This document shows, one piece after another, positions 1-9,420 of a stretch of DNA of 64,000 nucleotides. This DNA is from Bacteroidales bacterium UBA2712. Its GTDB lineage: Bacteria > Bacteroidota > Bacteroidia > Bacteroidales > Paludibacteraceae. The translations under genes and the position numbers were made by a program. The notes beneath the pieces were generated by a model. The model saw only the letters and a list, made by a program, of their open reading frames with translations, had not been told where the DNA came from and ran no database searches. How positions within the stretch are numbered: position 1 is the first letter of the stretch; each line of letters starts with the position of its first letter. The DNA lies in assembly GCA_002354055.1 (NCBI GenBank), contig DEKW01000011.1, positions 62,001 to 126,000 on the forward strand. The letters run 5' to 3'.

Positions 1-40
1 ATCAAAGATAAAAACTGTTTTCATTCGATGAATTTTGACG

Positions 41-71
41 CAAAGGTACAACAAAAAATCGGAATACACAA
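41..71 (-). promoter_or_regulatory. Promoter firing off the left edge
   Basis: On the minus strand a TTG at 71-69 is followed after 20 nt by TACCTTTG (48-41), the Bacteroidota -33/-7 pair. It would drive a gene to the left of the window. It is divergent from the cca promoter, which starts about 28 bp to the right. Confidence 0.7.
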
Positions 72-98
72 GAGGAAACACAAAAAAATCGCACTTCA

Positions 99-130
99 TT
101 TGCGTATTTCAAAAAAAAGCAGTACCTTTG
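99..130 (+). promoter_or_regulatory. Promoter of the cca-parE operon
   Basis: TTTG at 99-102, a 20-nt spacer containing an A-tract and GCAG, then TACCTTTG at 123-130. The expected start of transcription is near 137, leaving a leader of only about 10 nt before the cca ATG at 148. Confidence 0.85.
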
Positions 131-147
131 CAGTCGCAAAGGTTTGA

Positions 148-1596
148 ATGATGGTAGTAAGCGATCCGAAAATAGAGAATCCTATCCTTCATCTGGTTGG
201 CGAAGAGGCCGATCGGTTAGGCATGGAATGTTATGTAATCGGCGGATGGGTGCGAGACTTGTTTCTCCATCGTCCCTCGGATGATATCGACATCGTAGTG
301 GTCGGATCGGGTATCTCGTTGGCAGAGGCAGTAGCCAAACGGCTTGGTAAAGGTGCCCATCTGGCAGTTTTCAAGACATATGGTACCGCGCAGGTGAAGA
401 AGAACGGGATGGAACTTGAGTTCGTAGGTGCCCGGCGGGAGAGTTACACGCACGACAGCCGCAACCCCATCGTAGAAGACGGTACCTTGGAGGAGGATCA
501 GAACCGGCGCGACTTCACCATCAACGCCATGGCGATCTGCCTCAATAAAGACCGCTACGGCGAACTCTTGGATCCTTTTGACGGCATCGGCGATCTCGAG
601 CGCTGTGTCATCAAAACACCCCTCGACCCGGATATCACCTTCTCGGACGACCCCTTACGTATGATGCGCGCCGTGCGGTTTGCTACCCAACTGGGTTTCA
701 ACCTCAACGGCGAGACTTTCGACGCTATCGCGCGTAATAAGGAACGTATACATATCATTACCAAGGAGCGCATCGCGGAGGAGTTGAACAAGATCATGCT
801 CTCCCGCAGGCCCTCCGAAGGATGGATCCTGCTGGACAAGACAGGTCTCTTACCGCTCATCTTCCCGGAATTAGCCGCCCTCAAAGGCGTCGAAGTGAAA
901 GAAGGTCGCGGACACAAGGACGTCTTTTACCACACACTCAAGGTGCTCGACAATGTCGCAGAGTTAACGAGTGAACGAATGAACGAGTTAACGAATGAAC
1001 GAAAGGACAAAGTCCTTTGGCTTCGCTGGGCGGCACTACTGCACGACATAGGCAAACCGCGTAGCAAACAATGGGACCCGCAGGCAGGATGGACTTTCCG
1101 CAATCACAACTACCTCGGCGCCAAGATGGTACCGAAGATCTTTGCGAAGATGAAACTGCCGCTGAACGAGAAGATGGAGTACGTCAAGAAGATGGTGGAT
1201 CTGCATATGCGCCCCATCAACCTCATCGAGGACACCGTGACCGACTCCGCAGTACGGCGGTTGCTCTTCGAAGCAGGAGACGATATCGACGACCTCATGC
1301 TCCTATGCGACGCAGATATCACCTCCCGCAACGAGCAGAAAGTGGAGCGTTACCATCAGAACTATCAACTCGTGCGGCAGAAGATGGTCGAGTTGGAGGA
1401 ACGGGACCGAATACGCAATTTCCAACCGCCTGTCAAAGGCGATGAGATCATGGAGATGTTCCACCTCGAACCTTGTTCGTTAGTAGGCGAACTCAAAGCT
1501 GCCGTCAAAGATGCGATACTCGATGGCATCATCCCTAACGAGTACGAGGCAGCAAAAGCATATATTATTGACTTATGGCAGAAGAAAACGAAATAA
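148..1596 (+). CDS. cca: CCA-adding tRNA nucleotidyltransferase
   Basis: Adds or repairs the 3' CCA end of tRNAs, which matters here because the tRNA-Pro gene in this window does not encode CCA. The N-terminal nucleotidyltransferase head shows GGWVRD and the metal-binding DIDIV motif (about residues 30-50), then the family motif RRDFTINAMA. A C-terminal HD domain is marked by LLHDIGKP (about residue 300). At 482 residues it has the usual length for the HD-containing bacterial type. Two ATG codons are adjacent at 148; the first is used. Oddity: residues about 272-288 (ELTSERMNELTNERKDK) are encoded by a low-complexity repeat followed by a perfect 17-bp palindrome (1002-1018), which looks like an in-frame insertion. 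The 3' end overlaps parE by 22 bp, suggesting coupled translation. Confidence 0.95.
   Translation: MMVVSDPKIENPILHLVGEEADRLGMECYVIGGWVRDLFLHRPSDDIDIVVVGSGISLAEAVAKRLGKGAHLAVFKTYGTAQVKKNGMELEFVGARRESYTHDSRNPIVEDGTLEEDQNRRDFTINAMAICLNKDRYGELLDPFDGIGDLERCVIKTPLDPDITFSDDPLRMMRAVRFATQLGFNLNGETFDAIARNKERIHIITKERIAEELNKIMLSRRPSEGWILLDKTGLLPLIFPELAALKGVEVKEGRGHKDVFYHTLKVLDNVAELTSERMNELTNERKDKVLWLRWAALLHDIGKPRSKQWDPQAGWTFRNHNYLGAKMVPKIFAKMKLPLNEKMEYVKKMVDLHMRPINLIEDTVTDSAVRRLLFEAGDDIDDLMLLCDADITSRNEQKVERYHQNYQLVRQKMVELEERDRIRNFQPPVKGDEIMEMFHLEPCSLVGELKAAVKDAILDGIIPNEYEAAKAYIIDLWQKKTK
962..1018 (+). repeat. Intragenic low-complexity repeat plus palindrome in cca
   Basis: Tandem variants of AACGAATG/AACGAGTG (962-1002), followed by AAAGGAC-AAA-GTCCTTT (1002-1018). 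The same words appear in reverse complement in the spacer at 9905-9972. The insertion is in frame. Confidence 0.75.
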
Positions 1597-3494
1597 ATTT
1601 GGCAGCCGTTTCGTACGGCGACGAGAACATTATTCACCTCGATGACATGTCACATATCCGGCGACGTCCGGGCATGTACATCGGTAAATTAGGTGACGGC
1701 AGTCACTCCGACGACGGTATATACGTCCTTATTAAAGAGTCGATAGATAACTCTATTGATGAGTTCCGCATGGGCGAAGGCAAAGTGATCGAAGTGGACG
1801 TAGAGGACGGCAAAGTGCGCGTGCGCGACTACGGACGCGGTATCCCTTTAGGAAAATTAGTCGAAGTGGTCTCAGTCCTCAATACCGGAGGTAAATACGA
1901 CTCCAAGGCCTTCAAGAAATCCGTCGGTCTGAACGGTGTCGGTACCAAAGCCGTCAACGCCTTGTCCTCTTTCTTCGCCGTGCAGTCCTTCCGGGATGGC
2001 AGCACCCGCCGCGCAGAGTTCGCGCAGGGTAAGCTGACTTCCGATACAGGTATTCAACCCTACTCCGGTACCGAACGCCGCGGTACGATCATCGAGTTCG
2101 TGCCGGATAGCAGCAAAGGACTCTTCGAGAACTACCATTTCCGCGATGACTATATCGAGGAACTGCTGCGTAACTACGCGTACCTCAATACGGGCTTGAC
2201 GCTCGTTTATAACGGTAAGAAATATACCTCCAAAAACGGCCTCTTGGACCTCTTGACGGAGAACATGACGGTCTCGCCGCTCTACCCGATTATTCACCTC
2301 AAAGGTGAAGATATCGAGATTGCGCTGACCCATACCGACCAGAACGGCGACGAGTATTACTCCTTCGTCAACGGTCAACACACCATCCAAGGCGGTACGC
2401 ACCAAGCAGCATATCGCGAAGCAATCGGTCGTACCATCAAGGAGTTTTTCAATAAGAACCAAGAGCTCGCAGACATCCGTAACGGCGTTGTCGGAGCAAT
2501 CGCCATCAATGTGGAAGAGCCGGTCTTCGAGAGCCAGACCAAAGTCAAACTCGGTTCCAAAGACATGTCTCCTTCCGGTGGCATCTCCGTCAATAAATTC
2601 GTCAACGATTTTGTCAAGACCCAACTCGACAACTATCTCCATAAGACGCCGCAGACCGTAGAGATCATGCTGCAAAAGATCCAAGACTCCGAGAAGGAGC
2701 GCAAGGCGATTGCGGGCGTGACCAAAGCAGCGCGTGAGCGGGCGAAGAAGAACCTCGTCAATAATCCCAAACTGCGGGACTGCCAGATCCACCTCAACGA
2801 CGCCAAGCAAGTCAAGTCCTCCAAGGACGCAGACGACGATCTGAGGCTCGAGTCCTGCATCTTCATCACCGAGGGTCTCTCCGCTTCGGGTTCGATCACC
2901 AAGAGTCGCGACGTGCGCACCCAGGCGGTCTTCTCACTACGAGGCAAACCGCTTAACAGTTATGGGCTGAGCAAGTCGGTCGTTTATGAGAACGAAGAGT
3001 TCAACTGCCTGCAATCAGCGCTGAATATCGAGGACGGACTCGATGAATTGCGATACAACAAAGTCATCATCGCCACCGATGCCGATGTCGATGGAATGCA
3101 CATTCGCCTGCTAATGCTCACTTTCTTCCTGCAGTTCTTCCCGGATCTCGTCAAGAAAGGGCACGTCTATATCCTCCAGACGCCGCTCTTCCGCGTCAAG
3201 GACAAGAACCAGACCATCTACTGCTACTCCGAGGAGGAGCGGCAAGCGGCGATTGCCAAGATCAAGACGCCGGAGATCACACGATTCAAAGGACTCGGAG
3301 AGATCTCCCCGGATGAGTTCAAGGGCTTCATCGGTGACGGTATCCGTCTGGACCAAGTGAACCTCCGCAAGGAAGATAACGTCAAAGACCTGCTGGCTTA
3401 CTACATGGGGAAGAACACCACCGAGCGCCAGCAGTTCATCATCGACAACCTCGTCATTGAGGAAGACCGCGTAGAAGAGGATTTCGAGTCATGA
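1575..3494 (+). CDS. parE: DNA topoisomerase IV subunit B
   Basis: ATPase subunit of the type II topoisomerase that separates replicated chromosomes. The GHKL ATPase region shows ESIDNSIDEF, DYGRGIP and GLNGVGTKAVNALS. The Toprim region shows ITEGLSASGSI and DADVDGMHIRLL. The N-terminal RRRPGMYIGKLGDGSHSDDG is typical of Bacteroidales ParE rather than GyrB, and 639 residues fits. The partner parC is not in this window. The gene starts inside the end of cca and its own end overlaps the next small gene by 4 bp, so the three appear co-transcribed. Confidence 0.94.
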   Translation: MAEENEINLAAVSYGDENIIHLDDMSHIRRRPGMYIGKLGDGSHSDDGIYVLIKESIDNSIDEFRMGEGKVIEVDVEDGKVRVRDYGRGIPLGKLVEVVSVLNTGGKYDSKAFKKSVGLNGVGTKAVNALSSFFAVQSFRDGSTRRAEFAQGKLTSDTGIQPYSGTERRGTIIEFVPDSSKGLFENYHFRDDYIEELLRNYAYLNTGLTLVYNGKKYTSKNGLLDLLTENMTVSPLYPIIHLKGEDIEIALTHTDQNGDEYYSFVNGQHTIQGGTHQAAYREAIGRTIKEFFNKNQELADIRNGVVGAIAINVEEPVFESQTKVKLGSKDMSPSGGISVNKFVNDFVKTQLDNYLHKTPQTVEIMLQKIQDSEKERKAIAGVTKAARERAKKNLVNNPKLRDCQIHLNDAKQVKSSKDADDDLRLESCIFITEGLSASGSITKSRDVRTQAVFSLRGKPLNSYGLSKSVVYENEEFNCLQSALNIEDGLDELRYNKVIIATDADVDGMHIRLLMLTFFLQFFPDLVKKGHVYILQTPLFRVKDKNQTIYCYSEEERQAAIAKIKTPEITRFKGLGEISPDEFKGFIGDGIRLDQVNLRKEDNVKDLLAYYMGKNTTERQQFIIDNLVIEEDRVEEDFES

Positions 3495-3700
3495 AAGCTC
3501 TCATAGCATTCATAGGTATGGCGCTCGTCATCATCGTTCTCATCGAGATCAACGAGCGCATCAAGGCAAAAAAGGCTAAAGGCGAAAGGTTAGAGGCGAA
3601 AGAAGACTGCCAAAAAGAAAATTCCGAGCAGGAGGACTGCTCGGGCTGCGGACTGATTAATGTCTGCGATAAAGAAGAAAAAAAGAAAACGGGCCGCTAA
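3491..3700 (+). CDS. Small cysteine-rich single-pass membrane protein
   Basis: A 69-residue protein of unknown function. The first about 20 residues form one hydrophobic membrane segment (KALIAFIGMALVIIVLIEI). The rest is charged and holds four cysteines, including CSGCGLINVC, which could bind metal or form disulfides; this is inference. It overlaps the parE stop by 4 bp (ATGA) and is followed at once by a strong terminator, so it is the last gene of the operon. Codons for KAKKAKGERLEAKE come from a purine-rich repeat (AAAGGCGAAAGGTTAGAGGCG) that recurs elsewhere in the window. Confidence 0.75.
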   Translation: MKALIAFIGMALVIIVLIEINERIKAKKAKGERLEAKEDCQKENSEQEDCSGCGLINVCDKEEKKKTGR

Positions 3701-3713
3701 AGCCCGTTTTTTT
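3686..3713. terminator. Bidirectional intrinsic terminator
   Basis: AAAACGGGC (3686-3694), a 7-nt loop, GCCCGTTTT (3702-3710), then more T. The A-tract on the other side makes it work for the convergent gene ending at 3712 as well. Confidence 0.9.
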
Positions 3714-4419
3714 ATTCCCTCACCGTAATGTGAAAACAACTCTGCTTTGCCTCGTATTTGACGAAGATCTTTCCTGCCCGCTGATGATTCAGCAGCACCT
3801 GCCCCAACACTAACTTCAAGTTATCCTCGTGCATGTACATACGCGAGCGCGTAACCTTATTATATCGCATATACGCGAGGTCAAAAGTGGTGCCGTAGCA
3901 ATGACAGGACTGCGTGACGGAGTTGATATTGCCGCTCTTTTGCAGGTACTTGATATCTTCTTGCGTACGCAGTACCGACGTGACGTAAAACTGATAATGC
4001 GGCAGACCGTTCCTACTCAGTATATCCGCCCACTCTGCTCCGATGGCTTCCAGTTCGCGTGCGGCGGAAGGAATGAGGTACGGCACCGAATGCGTCAGGC
4101 TATCAACGATATAGTTCTCATTGGTCTTGATCTCCACCAACTGCTTGCGCATCGATGCGGCATCGTCTCTGTCCTTCGGCGGACGCGACAAGCCGATACG
4201 ACTCGCTACCTCATGCTGTTTGCTCTGCAGGTCGTTGAACTTGATCTTGTAACTAAACGTCCTTCCGGGATACCAGACAAGACTGTCTTCTGCAATGACC
4301 GTCTCTTGCGTCTGATGACCACAAGAGACTAAAGGAATAAAGAATAAGGAATAAAGACTTAAATGCATCAGCAGAAACAAATAAGTCTTTACTCTTTGAG
4401 CGTAGCGGTCTTTACTCAT
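3712..4419 (-). CDS. DUF5715-type lipoprotein, M15 peptidase-like
   Basis: A 235-residue probable lipoprotein: a hydrophobic N-terminus ends in the lipobox LVSC with Cys33. The C-terminal half has the arrangement of zinc D,D-peptidases of family M15: SCHCYGTTFDLAY gives His173 and Asp180 in the H-x6-D pattern, and CFHIT gives a third candidate ligand, His230. This suggests a peptidoglycan carboxypeptidase or a non-catalytic relative in the cell envelope. The fold assignment is by motif only. It lies 4 bp after cysS and is the last gene of the operon starting at yhcH. Confidence 0.7.
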   Translation of the reverse strand: MSKDRYAQRVKTYLFLLMHLSLYSLFFIPLVSCGHQTQETVIAEDSLVWYPGRTFSYKIKFNDLQSKQHEVASRIGLSRPPKDRDDAASMRKQLVEIKTNENYIVDSLTHSVPYLIPSAARELEAIGAEWADILSRNGLPHYQFYVTSVLRTQEDIKYLQKSGNINSVTQSCHCYGTTFDLAYMRYNKVTRSRMYMHEDNLKLVLGQVLLNHQRAGKIFVKYEAKQSCFHITVRE

Positions 4420-4423
4420 TATT

Positions 4424-5887
4424 CTATATACTCCATTCGAAGCCGTCTTTGGTGTCTTTTATTTGGAAGCCGAGAGCCGTCAGTTCGTTGCGGATCTTAT
4501 CGGAAGTTGCCCAGTCTTTGTTCTGCTTAGCTTGCAGACGGATACCAAGCAGCAGATCGATGGCGCCGTTGAACGCCTTCATCTTCTCGTCTCCTCCGCC
4601 TTGCTCTTCGAGACGCAAACCGAGGATATCAATCGCGTACGTCTTCCATACCTCGCGGAGTTCCTTCAGATCCGCTTCAGAGATCGTTCCCTTACCGTCC
4701 CATATGGTATTAATCGCTTTCGCGCTGTCAAACAGTGCAGCAATCACAAACGGCGTGTTCAGATCATCGTCCATCGCTTGCGCACATTGTGTGCGGAGAC
4801 CGCTTACCTCTACGTTAGTAGCCGCGGATGGTTGGATCTTCAGCAATCTTGCGTACGCTTCCTGCATACGTTGCAGTCCTTTCTCGGCTGCTTCGAGAGC
4901 CTCGGAAGAGAAGTCCACCGTCGAGCGGTAGTGCGCCTGGAGGATGAAGAAACGGATGACCATCGGACCGAAAGGTTTTGACAAGAGCGGGTGCTCGCCA
5001 GAGAAGAACTGCTCCAGGGTAATGAAGTTATTGTAACTCTTACCCATTTTCTTGCCGGCGATGGTAATCATGTTGTTATGCATCCAGTAATGCACGGACT
5101 CATGCCCGAGTGCTGCGCAGGACTGCGCTATCTCCGCCTCGTGGTGCGGAAAGATGAGGTCCAGACCACCGCCATGGATGTCGAACTGCTCACCGAGGTA
5201 CTTGGTGCCCATCGTAGAGCACTCCATATGCCATCCGGGAAAACCTTCCGACCACGGACTCGGCCAGTGCATGATATGCTCCGGAGCGGCTTTCTTCCAT
5301 AAGGCGAAGTCATAAGAGTGCTTCTTCTCTGCCTGTCCGTCGAGTTCGCGCGTCTCGGTGACGATATCATTGAGGTTACGACCGGAGAGTTTGCCGTACG
5401 GATAGTCTTTGGCGTATTTCTCTACGTCCATATAGACCGAACCGTTCGACACGTATGCGTAGCCACGGTCGAGGATCTTCTGCACAAAAGCAATCTGCTC
5501 GATGATGTGTCCCGAAGCGTGCGGTTCGATAGAGGGAGGCAGGACGTTCAGCGCCGCCATGTCGCGGTGGTAGCGGTTGGTGTAATATTGCACCACCTCC
5601 ATCGGTTCGAGTTGCTCGAGGCGCGCTTTCTTAGCAATCTTATCTTCGCCTTCGTCCGCATCGTGCTCCAAGTGTCCTACATCAGTGATATTACGCACAT
5701 AACGCACCTTATAGCCTAGATGCTGAAGATACCGGTACAGCACATCGAACGTGATTGCCGGACGGGCATGTCCCAAATGCGCATCGCCGTACACGGTAGG
5801 CCCGCAGACGTACATGCCTACATGACCCTCATGCAGCGGTTTGAAAGTCTCCTTGAAACGAGTTAAAGAATTATATATTTCTAACAT
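4424..5887 (-). CDS. cysS: Cysteinyl-tRNA synthetase
   Basis: Class I aminoacyl-tRNA synthetase that charges tRNA-Cys. The HIGH signature appears as HLGHARP, with the zinc-site CGPTVYGDAHLG before it, then MECSTMG and HHEAEIAQS. The KMSKS loop is KKMGKSYNN, with Gly in place of the first Ser, a common variant. Its 487 residues match the family. The ATG overlaps the nagB stop by one base. Confidence 0.96.
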   Translation of the reverse strand: MLEIYNSLTRFKETFKPLHEGHVGMYVCGPTVYGDAHLGHARPAITFDVLYRYLQHLGYKVRYVRNITDVGHLEHDADEGEDKIAKKARLEQLEPMEVVQYYTNRYHRDMAALNVLPPSIEPHASGHIIEQIAFVQKILDRGYAYVSNGSVYMDVEKYAKDYPYGKLSGRNLNDIVTETRELDGQAEKKHSYDFALWKKAAPEHIMHWPSPWSEGFPGWHMECSTMGTKYLGEQFDIHGGGLDLIFPHHEAEIAQSCAALGHESVHYWMHNNMITIAGKKMGKSYNNFITLEQFFSGEHPLLSKPFGPMVIRFFILQAHYRSTVDFSSEALEAAEKGLQRMQEAYARLLKIQPSAATNVEVSGLRTQCAQAMDDDLNTPFVIAALFDSAKAINTIWDGKGTISEADLKELREVWKTYAIDILGLRLEEQGGGDEKMKAFNGAIDLLLGIRLQAKQNKDWATSDKIRNELTALGFQIKDTKDGFEWSI

Positions 5888-6696
5888 TACAACAGGGTGT
5901 TCGGATCGAGGTTATTCTTCTCGATATCTTTGAAATAGTTGAACGTTCCTACTTTGAGTTCTTCGCAGGCAGCCTCGTCGCAGACGATGATACCGTGTTG
6001 GTGCATCTGGAGCGCGGAGACGGTCCACATATGACTGATCGGCTCCTCGATAGCGTGTTGCAACGCACGTGCCTTATTATGACCGTTAACCATGATCAGC
6101 ACCTCTTTAGCGTCCATCACCGTTCCTACACCTACCGTCAAAGCGGTCTTCGGCACTTTGTTGACATCGTTGTCGAAGAAACGGCTGTTAGCTATGATTG
6201 TGTCGGTCGTCAGCTCTTTCTTACGGGTGCGGCTGGTCAGAGACGAACCCGGTTCGTTGAAGGCGATATGTCCGTCAGGACCGATGCCGCCGAGGAACAA
6301 ATGGATGCCGCCGATATTCTTGATTTTCTCCTCATAACGTGCGCACTCGGCTACCAAATCGGCCGCGTTGCCGTTGAGGATATTCACGTTCTCTTTGCGG
6401 ATGTCTATGTGGCTGAAGAAATTATTCCACATGAAGCTGTGATAACTCTCCGGGTGCTCTTCCGGCAGGTTCACATACTCGTCCATATTAAAGGTGACCA
6501 CATTGCGGAAAGACACCTTTCCTGCTTTGTTCAGTTCAATCAGGGCTTTGTACATGCCAAGAGGCGAACTACCGGTCGGGAGACCGAGCACAAAAGGCTT
6601 GCCCTCTTTAGGGCCAAACTCATTAATTTTTTTTGCTACATAGTTCGCAGCCCACTGACTCAGCAGGTCATACGAAGGTTCAATAATTACTCGCAT
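5887..6696 (-). CDS. nagB: Glucosamine-6-phosphate deaminase
   Basis: Converts glucosamine 6-phosphate to fructose 6-phosphate and ammonia. The motifs LGLPTGSSPLGMY (phosphate loop), NMDEYVNLP (catalytic Asp) and LGGIGPDGHIAFNEPGSS are intact, and 269 residues is the normal length. It sits in a minus-strand series with glgB and a yhcH-like gene, a sugar-metabolism context, and is translationally coupled to cysS by a 1-bp overlap. Confidence 0.95.
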   Translation of the reverse strand: MRVIIEPSYDLLSQWAANYVAKKINEFGPKEGKPFVLGLPTGSSPLGMYKALIELNKAGKVSFRNVVTFNMDEYVNLPEEHPESYHSFMWNNFFSHIDIRKENVNILNGNAADLVAECARYEEKIKNIGGIHLFLGGIGPDGHIAFNEPGSSLTSRTRKKELTTDTIIANSRFFDNDVNKVPKTALTVGVGTVMDAKEVLIMVNGHNKARALQHAIEEPISHMWTVSALQMHQHGIIVCDEAACEELKVGTFNYFKDIEKNNLDPNTLL

Positions 6697-6735
6697 ATAT
6701 CAATTATAAATCTTAAATCATAAATCATAAATTAA
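6697..6735 (-). repeat. AAATCATAAATC spacer repeat
   Basis: Tandem AAATCATAAATCATAAAT in the spacer between the thioredoxin-like gene and nagB. It belongs to the ATTTATG family seen in several other spacers and genes of this window. Confidence 0.6.
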
Positions 6736-7267
6736 AAAGTATCTCCTGTATCTCGGGTTCCTCGAGGTTAACGCCGACAATCGTTCCCTCACTGTCGATG
6801 AGGACGGTATGAGGGATATACTGCACGTCGTAGAGGTCAGAGCAGGGATGTGCCTCATCTTCGCGTACTTGTACCCACGGCATATCCTCTTCGCTCAGCG
6901 CAGCGCGCCAAGCAGCCTCTTCTTGATCGACGGAGCAAGAGAGGATCTGCAACCTACCCTCCGGCATGGAGGTGTATATCTCCTTGAGTACCGGTACAAA
7001 ACGGCGGCAGGGACCGCACCACGATGCCCAGAAATCCACGAGCACATAATCGGTCTTGCCGACCAACTCGCTCAGCGACAGCTCTTTGCCTTCCGGCGTC
7101 ACGCCCGTGAAATCTGTGAAATATGCACCTGCCGTATTACCGGTCTGTACCATCACTTCTTCGACGATCACTACGGTGTCCGTTGCGGTCTTCTCCGATT
7201 CCTGAGCTTTCTTGCCGCAGCCGACCATTACCATCGCCGCGAAAATAAATAATAGAGTCTTTTTCAT
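6725..7267 (-). CDS. TlpA-like thioredoxin-fold lipoprotein
   Basis: A 180-residue thiol-disulfide oxidoreductase predicted to be anchored in the envelope. The start at 7267 gives a clean lipoprotein signal (KKTLLFIFAAMVMVGCG, lipid-modified Cys17); an upstream extension would run into glgB and lacks a signal. The active site WASWCGPCRRF carries the CGPC pair in a TlpA/AhpC-TSA redoxin domain (about residues 50-175). It probably reduces disulfides in periplasmic partners, which cannot be named from sequence. The start lies 14 bp after the glgB stop. Confidence 0.88.
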   Translation of the reverse strand: MKKTLLFIFAAMVMVGCGKKAQESEKTATDTVVIVEEVMVQTGNTAGAYFTDFTGVTPEGKELSLSELVGKTDYVLVDFWASWCGPCRRFVPVLKEIYTSMPEGRLQILSCSVDQEEAAWRAALSEEDMPWVQVREDEAHPCSDLYDVQYIPHTVLIDSEGTIVGVNLEEPEIQEILFNL

Positions 7268-7281
7268 TGTTGTTTGCTTTT

Positions 7282-9363
7282 TTAACTTCTCTTTAAAACC
7301 ACTGCACTGCGTGCCGGGAGGTACATCTTCAGCCATCCCTTGCCGTCCTTGGCGTAGAGGTCGTCATGTACCGTGAAATGCTCCACGCTGTCGTCCGCGA
7401 GACCAAAACCCGCAAACTCCTTCGCGTCCGTATTGAGCACCACTTGGTACTTGCCTTCCGGCACGAGGATACCGTAGTCGGAGAAGGACTTCTGACCATT
7501 CCAGTTAAAGATGAACAGCAGATCTCCACGCGAATACGCCACTACCTGGTCACCCTCGTTGTCCCACCATTTCATCACCCATGGCAGGTGGTTGCCGACG
7601 TTGTATTTCTTCTCTTCTGCGGTCGGTTTCTGGATCAGCAGGTGCTCCTTGAGCAGATGCACCATCGCCTCGTCGAAGCGGTTGAGGTCCGAGAAGAAAT
7701 AGTTCGGGTTATCTACCAACCCCCATTGTCTCCGGGCGTATTTATAGCTCCATCCGTTGCCCTCACGCGGGAAGTCGATCCATTCCGGATGACCGAACTC
7801 ATTCCCCATGAAGGTCAGGTAGCCGCCATTGATGGTGGAGGCTGTGATGAGGCGGATCATCTTATGCAGGGCTATACCGCGGTCTGCCATATAGGTCGAG
7901 TGGCCGTGCTCGAAATGCCAGTACATGTCTGAATCCACGAGACGGAAGATAATCGTCTTGTCGCCTACCAGCGCCTGGTCATGGCTCTCCGCGTAGGAGA
8001 TGGTCTTCTCGTCCTCGCGGCGGTTGGTCATCTCGAACAGGATATGTCCGGCTTTCCAGTCTTCGTCCTTCACTTCTTTGATATACTTGATCCAGAAATC
8101 CGGAATACCCATCGCCAGGCGGTAATCGAAGCCCACGCCTCCGTCTTCTATCTTCGCAGCCAGACCCGGCATGCCGCTCATCTCTTCCGCGATGGTGATA
8201 GCGTCCGGTTTGACCTCATGGATCACTTTGTTGGCAAGCGTCAGGTACATGATCGCGTCGCCGTCTTCGTTGCCGTTGAAATAGCTGCCGTACCCGTTGA
8301 AGTCTTCACCCAGACCATGCGAGCGATAGATCATCGAGGTCACGCCGTCGAAGCGGAAACCGTCGAAGTCATACTCGTCGATCCAGAACTTACAGTTACT
8401 CAGCAGGAAATGCAGCACTTCGTTCTTGCCGTAGTTGAAACAAAGACTGTCCCAGGCGGGGTGCTCGCGCCGCGGACCATCGTGGAAATACTGATAACCC
8501 GTGCCGTCGAAATTACCCAGACCTTCCAATTCGTTCTTCACCGCGTGCGAGTGTACGAGGTCCATGATCACCTTCATCCCGCGGCCGTGGATATCGTCAA
8601 TCAGCGCTTTCAACTCATTCGGCGTACCGAAACGGCTGGAGGCTGCGAAGAAGTTCGATACATGGTAGCCGAACGAACCGTAATACGGGTGCTCCTGCAC
8701 CGCCATGATCTGCACACAGTTATAGCCGAGTTTGGCGATACGCGGCAGTACGTCGCGGCGGAACTCCTCATACGAGTTCACTTTCTCCTCCGCCGAACTC
8801 ATGCCTATGTGGCACTCGTAAATAAAGAGGGCTTCCTTTTCGCCCTTAACCTTTCGCCCTTCGCCCTTATGTTTCCAGACATAAGGCTCCTCGTCCCATA
8901 CTTGCGCGGAGAAGATCTTCGTCTGCTCGTCCTGTACGACGCGGCGTACGTAACTCGGTATGCGCTCGCCGTAGCCGCCTTGCCATTCGACGAGGAGCTT
9001 GTATAACTGCTCATGTCGGATGGCGTCTTCCGGCATTATTGCTTCCCAGACGCCGTTTCCGATAGGTTGCAGGCGGTAGGCTTCTTCTTTCTGCCATCCG
9101 TTCATGTCGCCCTTGATATAGATCGCCGTGGCGTTCGGCGCCCACTCGCGCATGATCCACTGTTTGTTGTGGCGGTCATGGTGTAATCCGAAATACAGAT
9201 ATCCCGATGCCCACTGAGCAAGATCTTGTCCGCCGGTGATTTCCGCCTCTTTGCGGAGGGCATACTCGGCGCGCGCTTGCAGCGCACCCTCGTACGGCTC
9301 CAGATAGGGATCACGCGCCACTATCGGTAAATGTTTCGGGCTTTCAACTTTCTTCGTTGCCAT
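7282..9363 (-). CDS. glgB: 1,4-alpha-glucan branching enzyme (GH13)
   Basis: Introduces alpha-1,6 branches into glycogen. An N-terminal CBM48-like region precedes the GH13 barrel. The barrel shows DLVHSHAVKN, the nucleophile strand DGFRFDGVTSM (Asp near residue 338), the acid/base strand ITIAEEMSGMPG (Glu near 391) and YAESHDQALVG (near 461). The segment NFDGTGYQYFHDGPR and overall layout match the eukaryote-type GH13_8 group common in Bacteroidetes. Length 693. Residues encoded around 8838-8871 (GEGRKVKGEKE) come from the GGCGAAAGG repeat family and lie in a loop before the barrel. Confidence 0.94.
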   Translation of the reverse strand: MATKKVESPKHLPIVARDPYLEPYEGALQARAEYALRKEAEITGGQDLAQWASGYLYFGLHHDRHNKQWIMREWAPNATAIYIKGDMNGWQKEEAYRLQPIGNGVWEAIMPEDAIRHEQLYKLLVEWQGGYGERIPSYVRRVVQDEQTKIFSAQVWDEEPYVWKHKGEGRKVKGEKEALFIYECHIGMSSAEEKVNSYEEFRRDVLPRIAKLGYNCVQIMAVQEHPYYGSFGYHVSNFFAASSRFGTPNELKALIDDIHGRGMKVIMDLVHSHAVKNELEGLGNFDGTGYQYFHDGPRREHPAWDSLCFNYGKNEVLHFLLSNCKFWIDEYDFDGFRFDGVTSMIYRSHGLGEDFNGYGSYFNGNEDGDAIMYLTLANKVIHEVKPDAITIAEEMSGMPGLAAKIEDGGVGFDYRLAMGIPDFWIKYIKEVKDEDWKAGHILFEMTNRREDEKTISYAESHDQALVGDKTIIFRLVDSDMYWHFEHGHSTYMADRGIALHKMIRLITASTINGGYLTFMGNEFGHPEWIDFPREGNGWSYKYARRQWGLVDNPNYFFSDLNRFDEAMVHLLKEHLLIQKPTAEEKKYNVGNHLPWVMKWWDNEGDQVVAYSRGDLLFIFNWNGQKSFSDYGILVPEGKYQVVLNTDAKEFAGFGLADDSVEHFTVHDDLYAKDGKGWLKMYLPARSAVVLKRS
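8838..8871 (-). repeat. GGCGAAAGG-type repeat inside glgB
   Basis: On the coding strand, tandem AAGGGCGAAGGGCGAAAGGTT-like words encode Lys/Gly/Glu. The same word set occurs at 3574-3606 and 56455-56490. Confidence 0.6.
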
Positions 9364-9420
9364 AATATGTGTGTTTTTAATGGTTTTCTTCTGTGTTCTG
9401 TCAGGCCTTTGCCGGTCTTT

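Noticed and set aside
1872..2810. 312-codon frame opposite parE
   Set aside because: Mirror of a highly conserved gene; no motif, no promoter.
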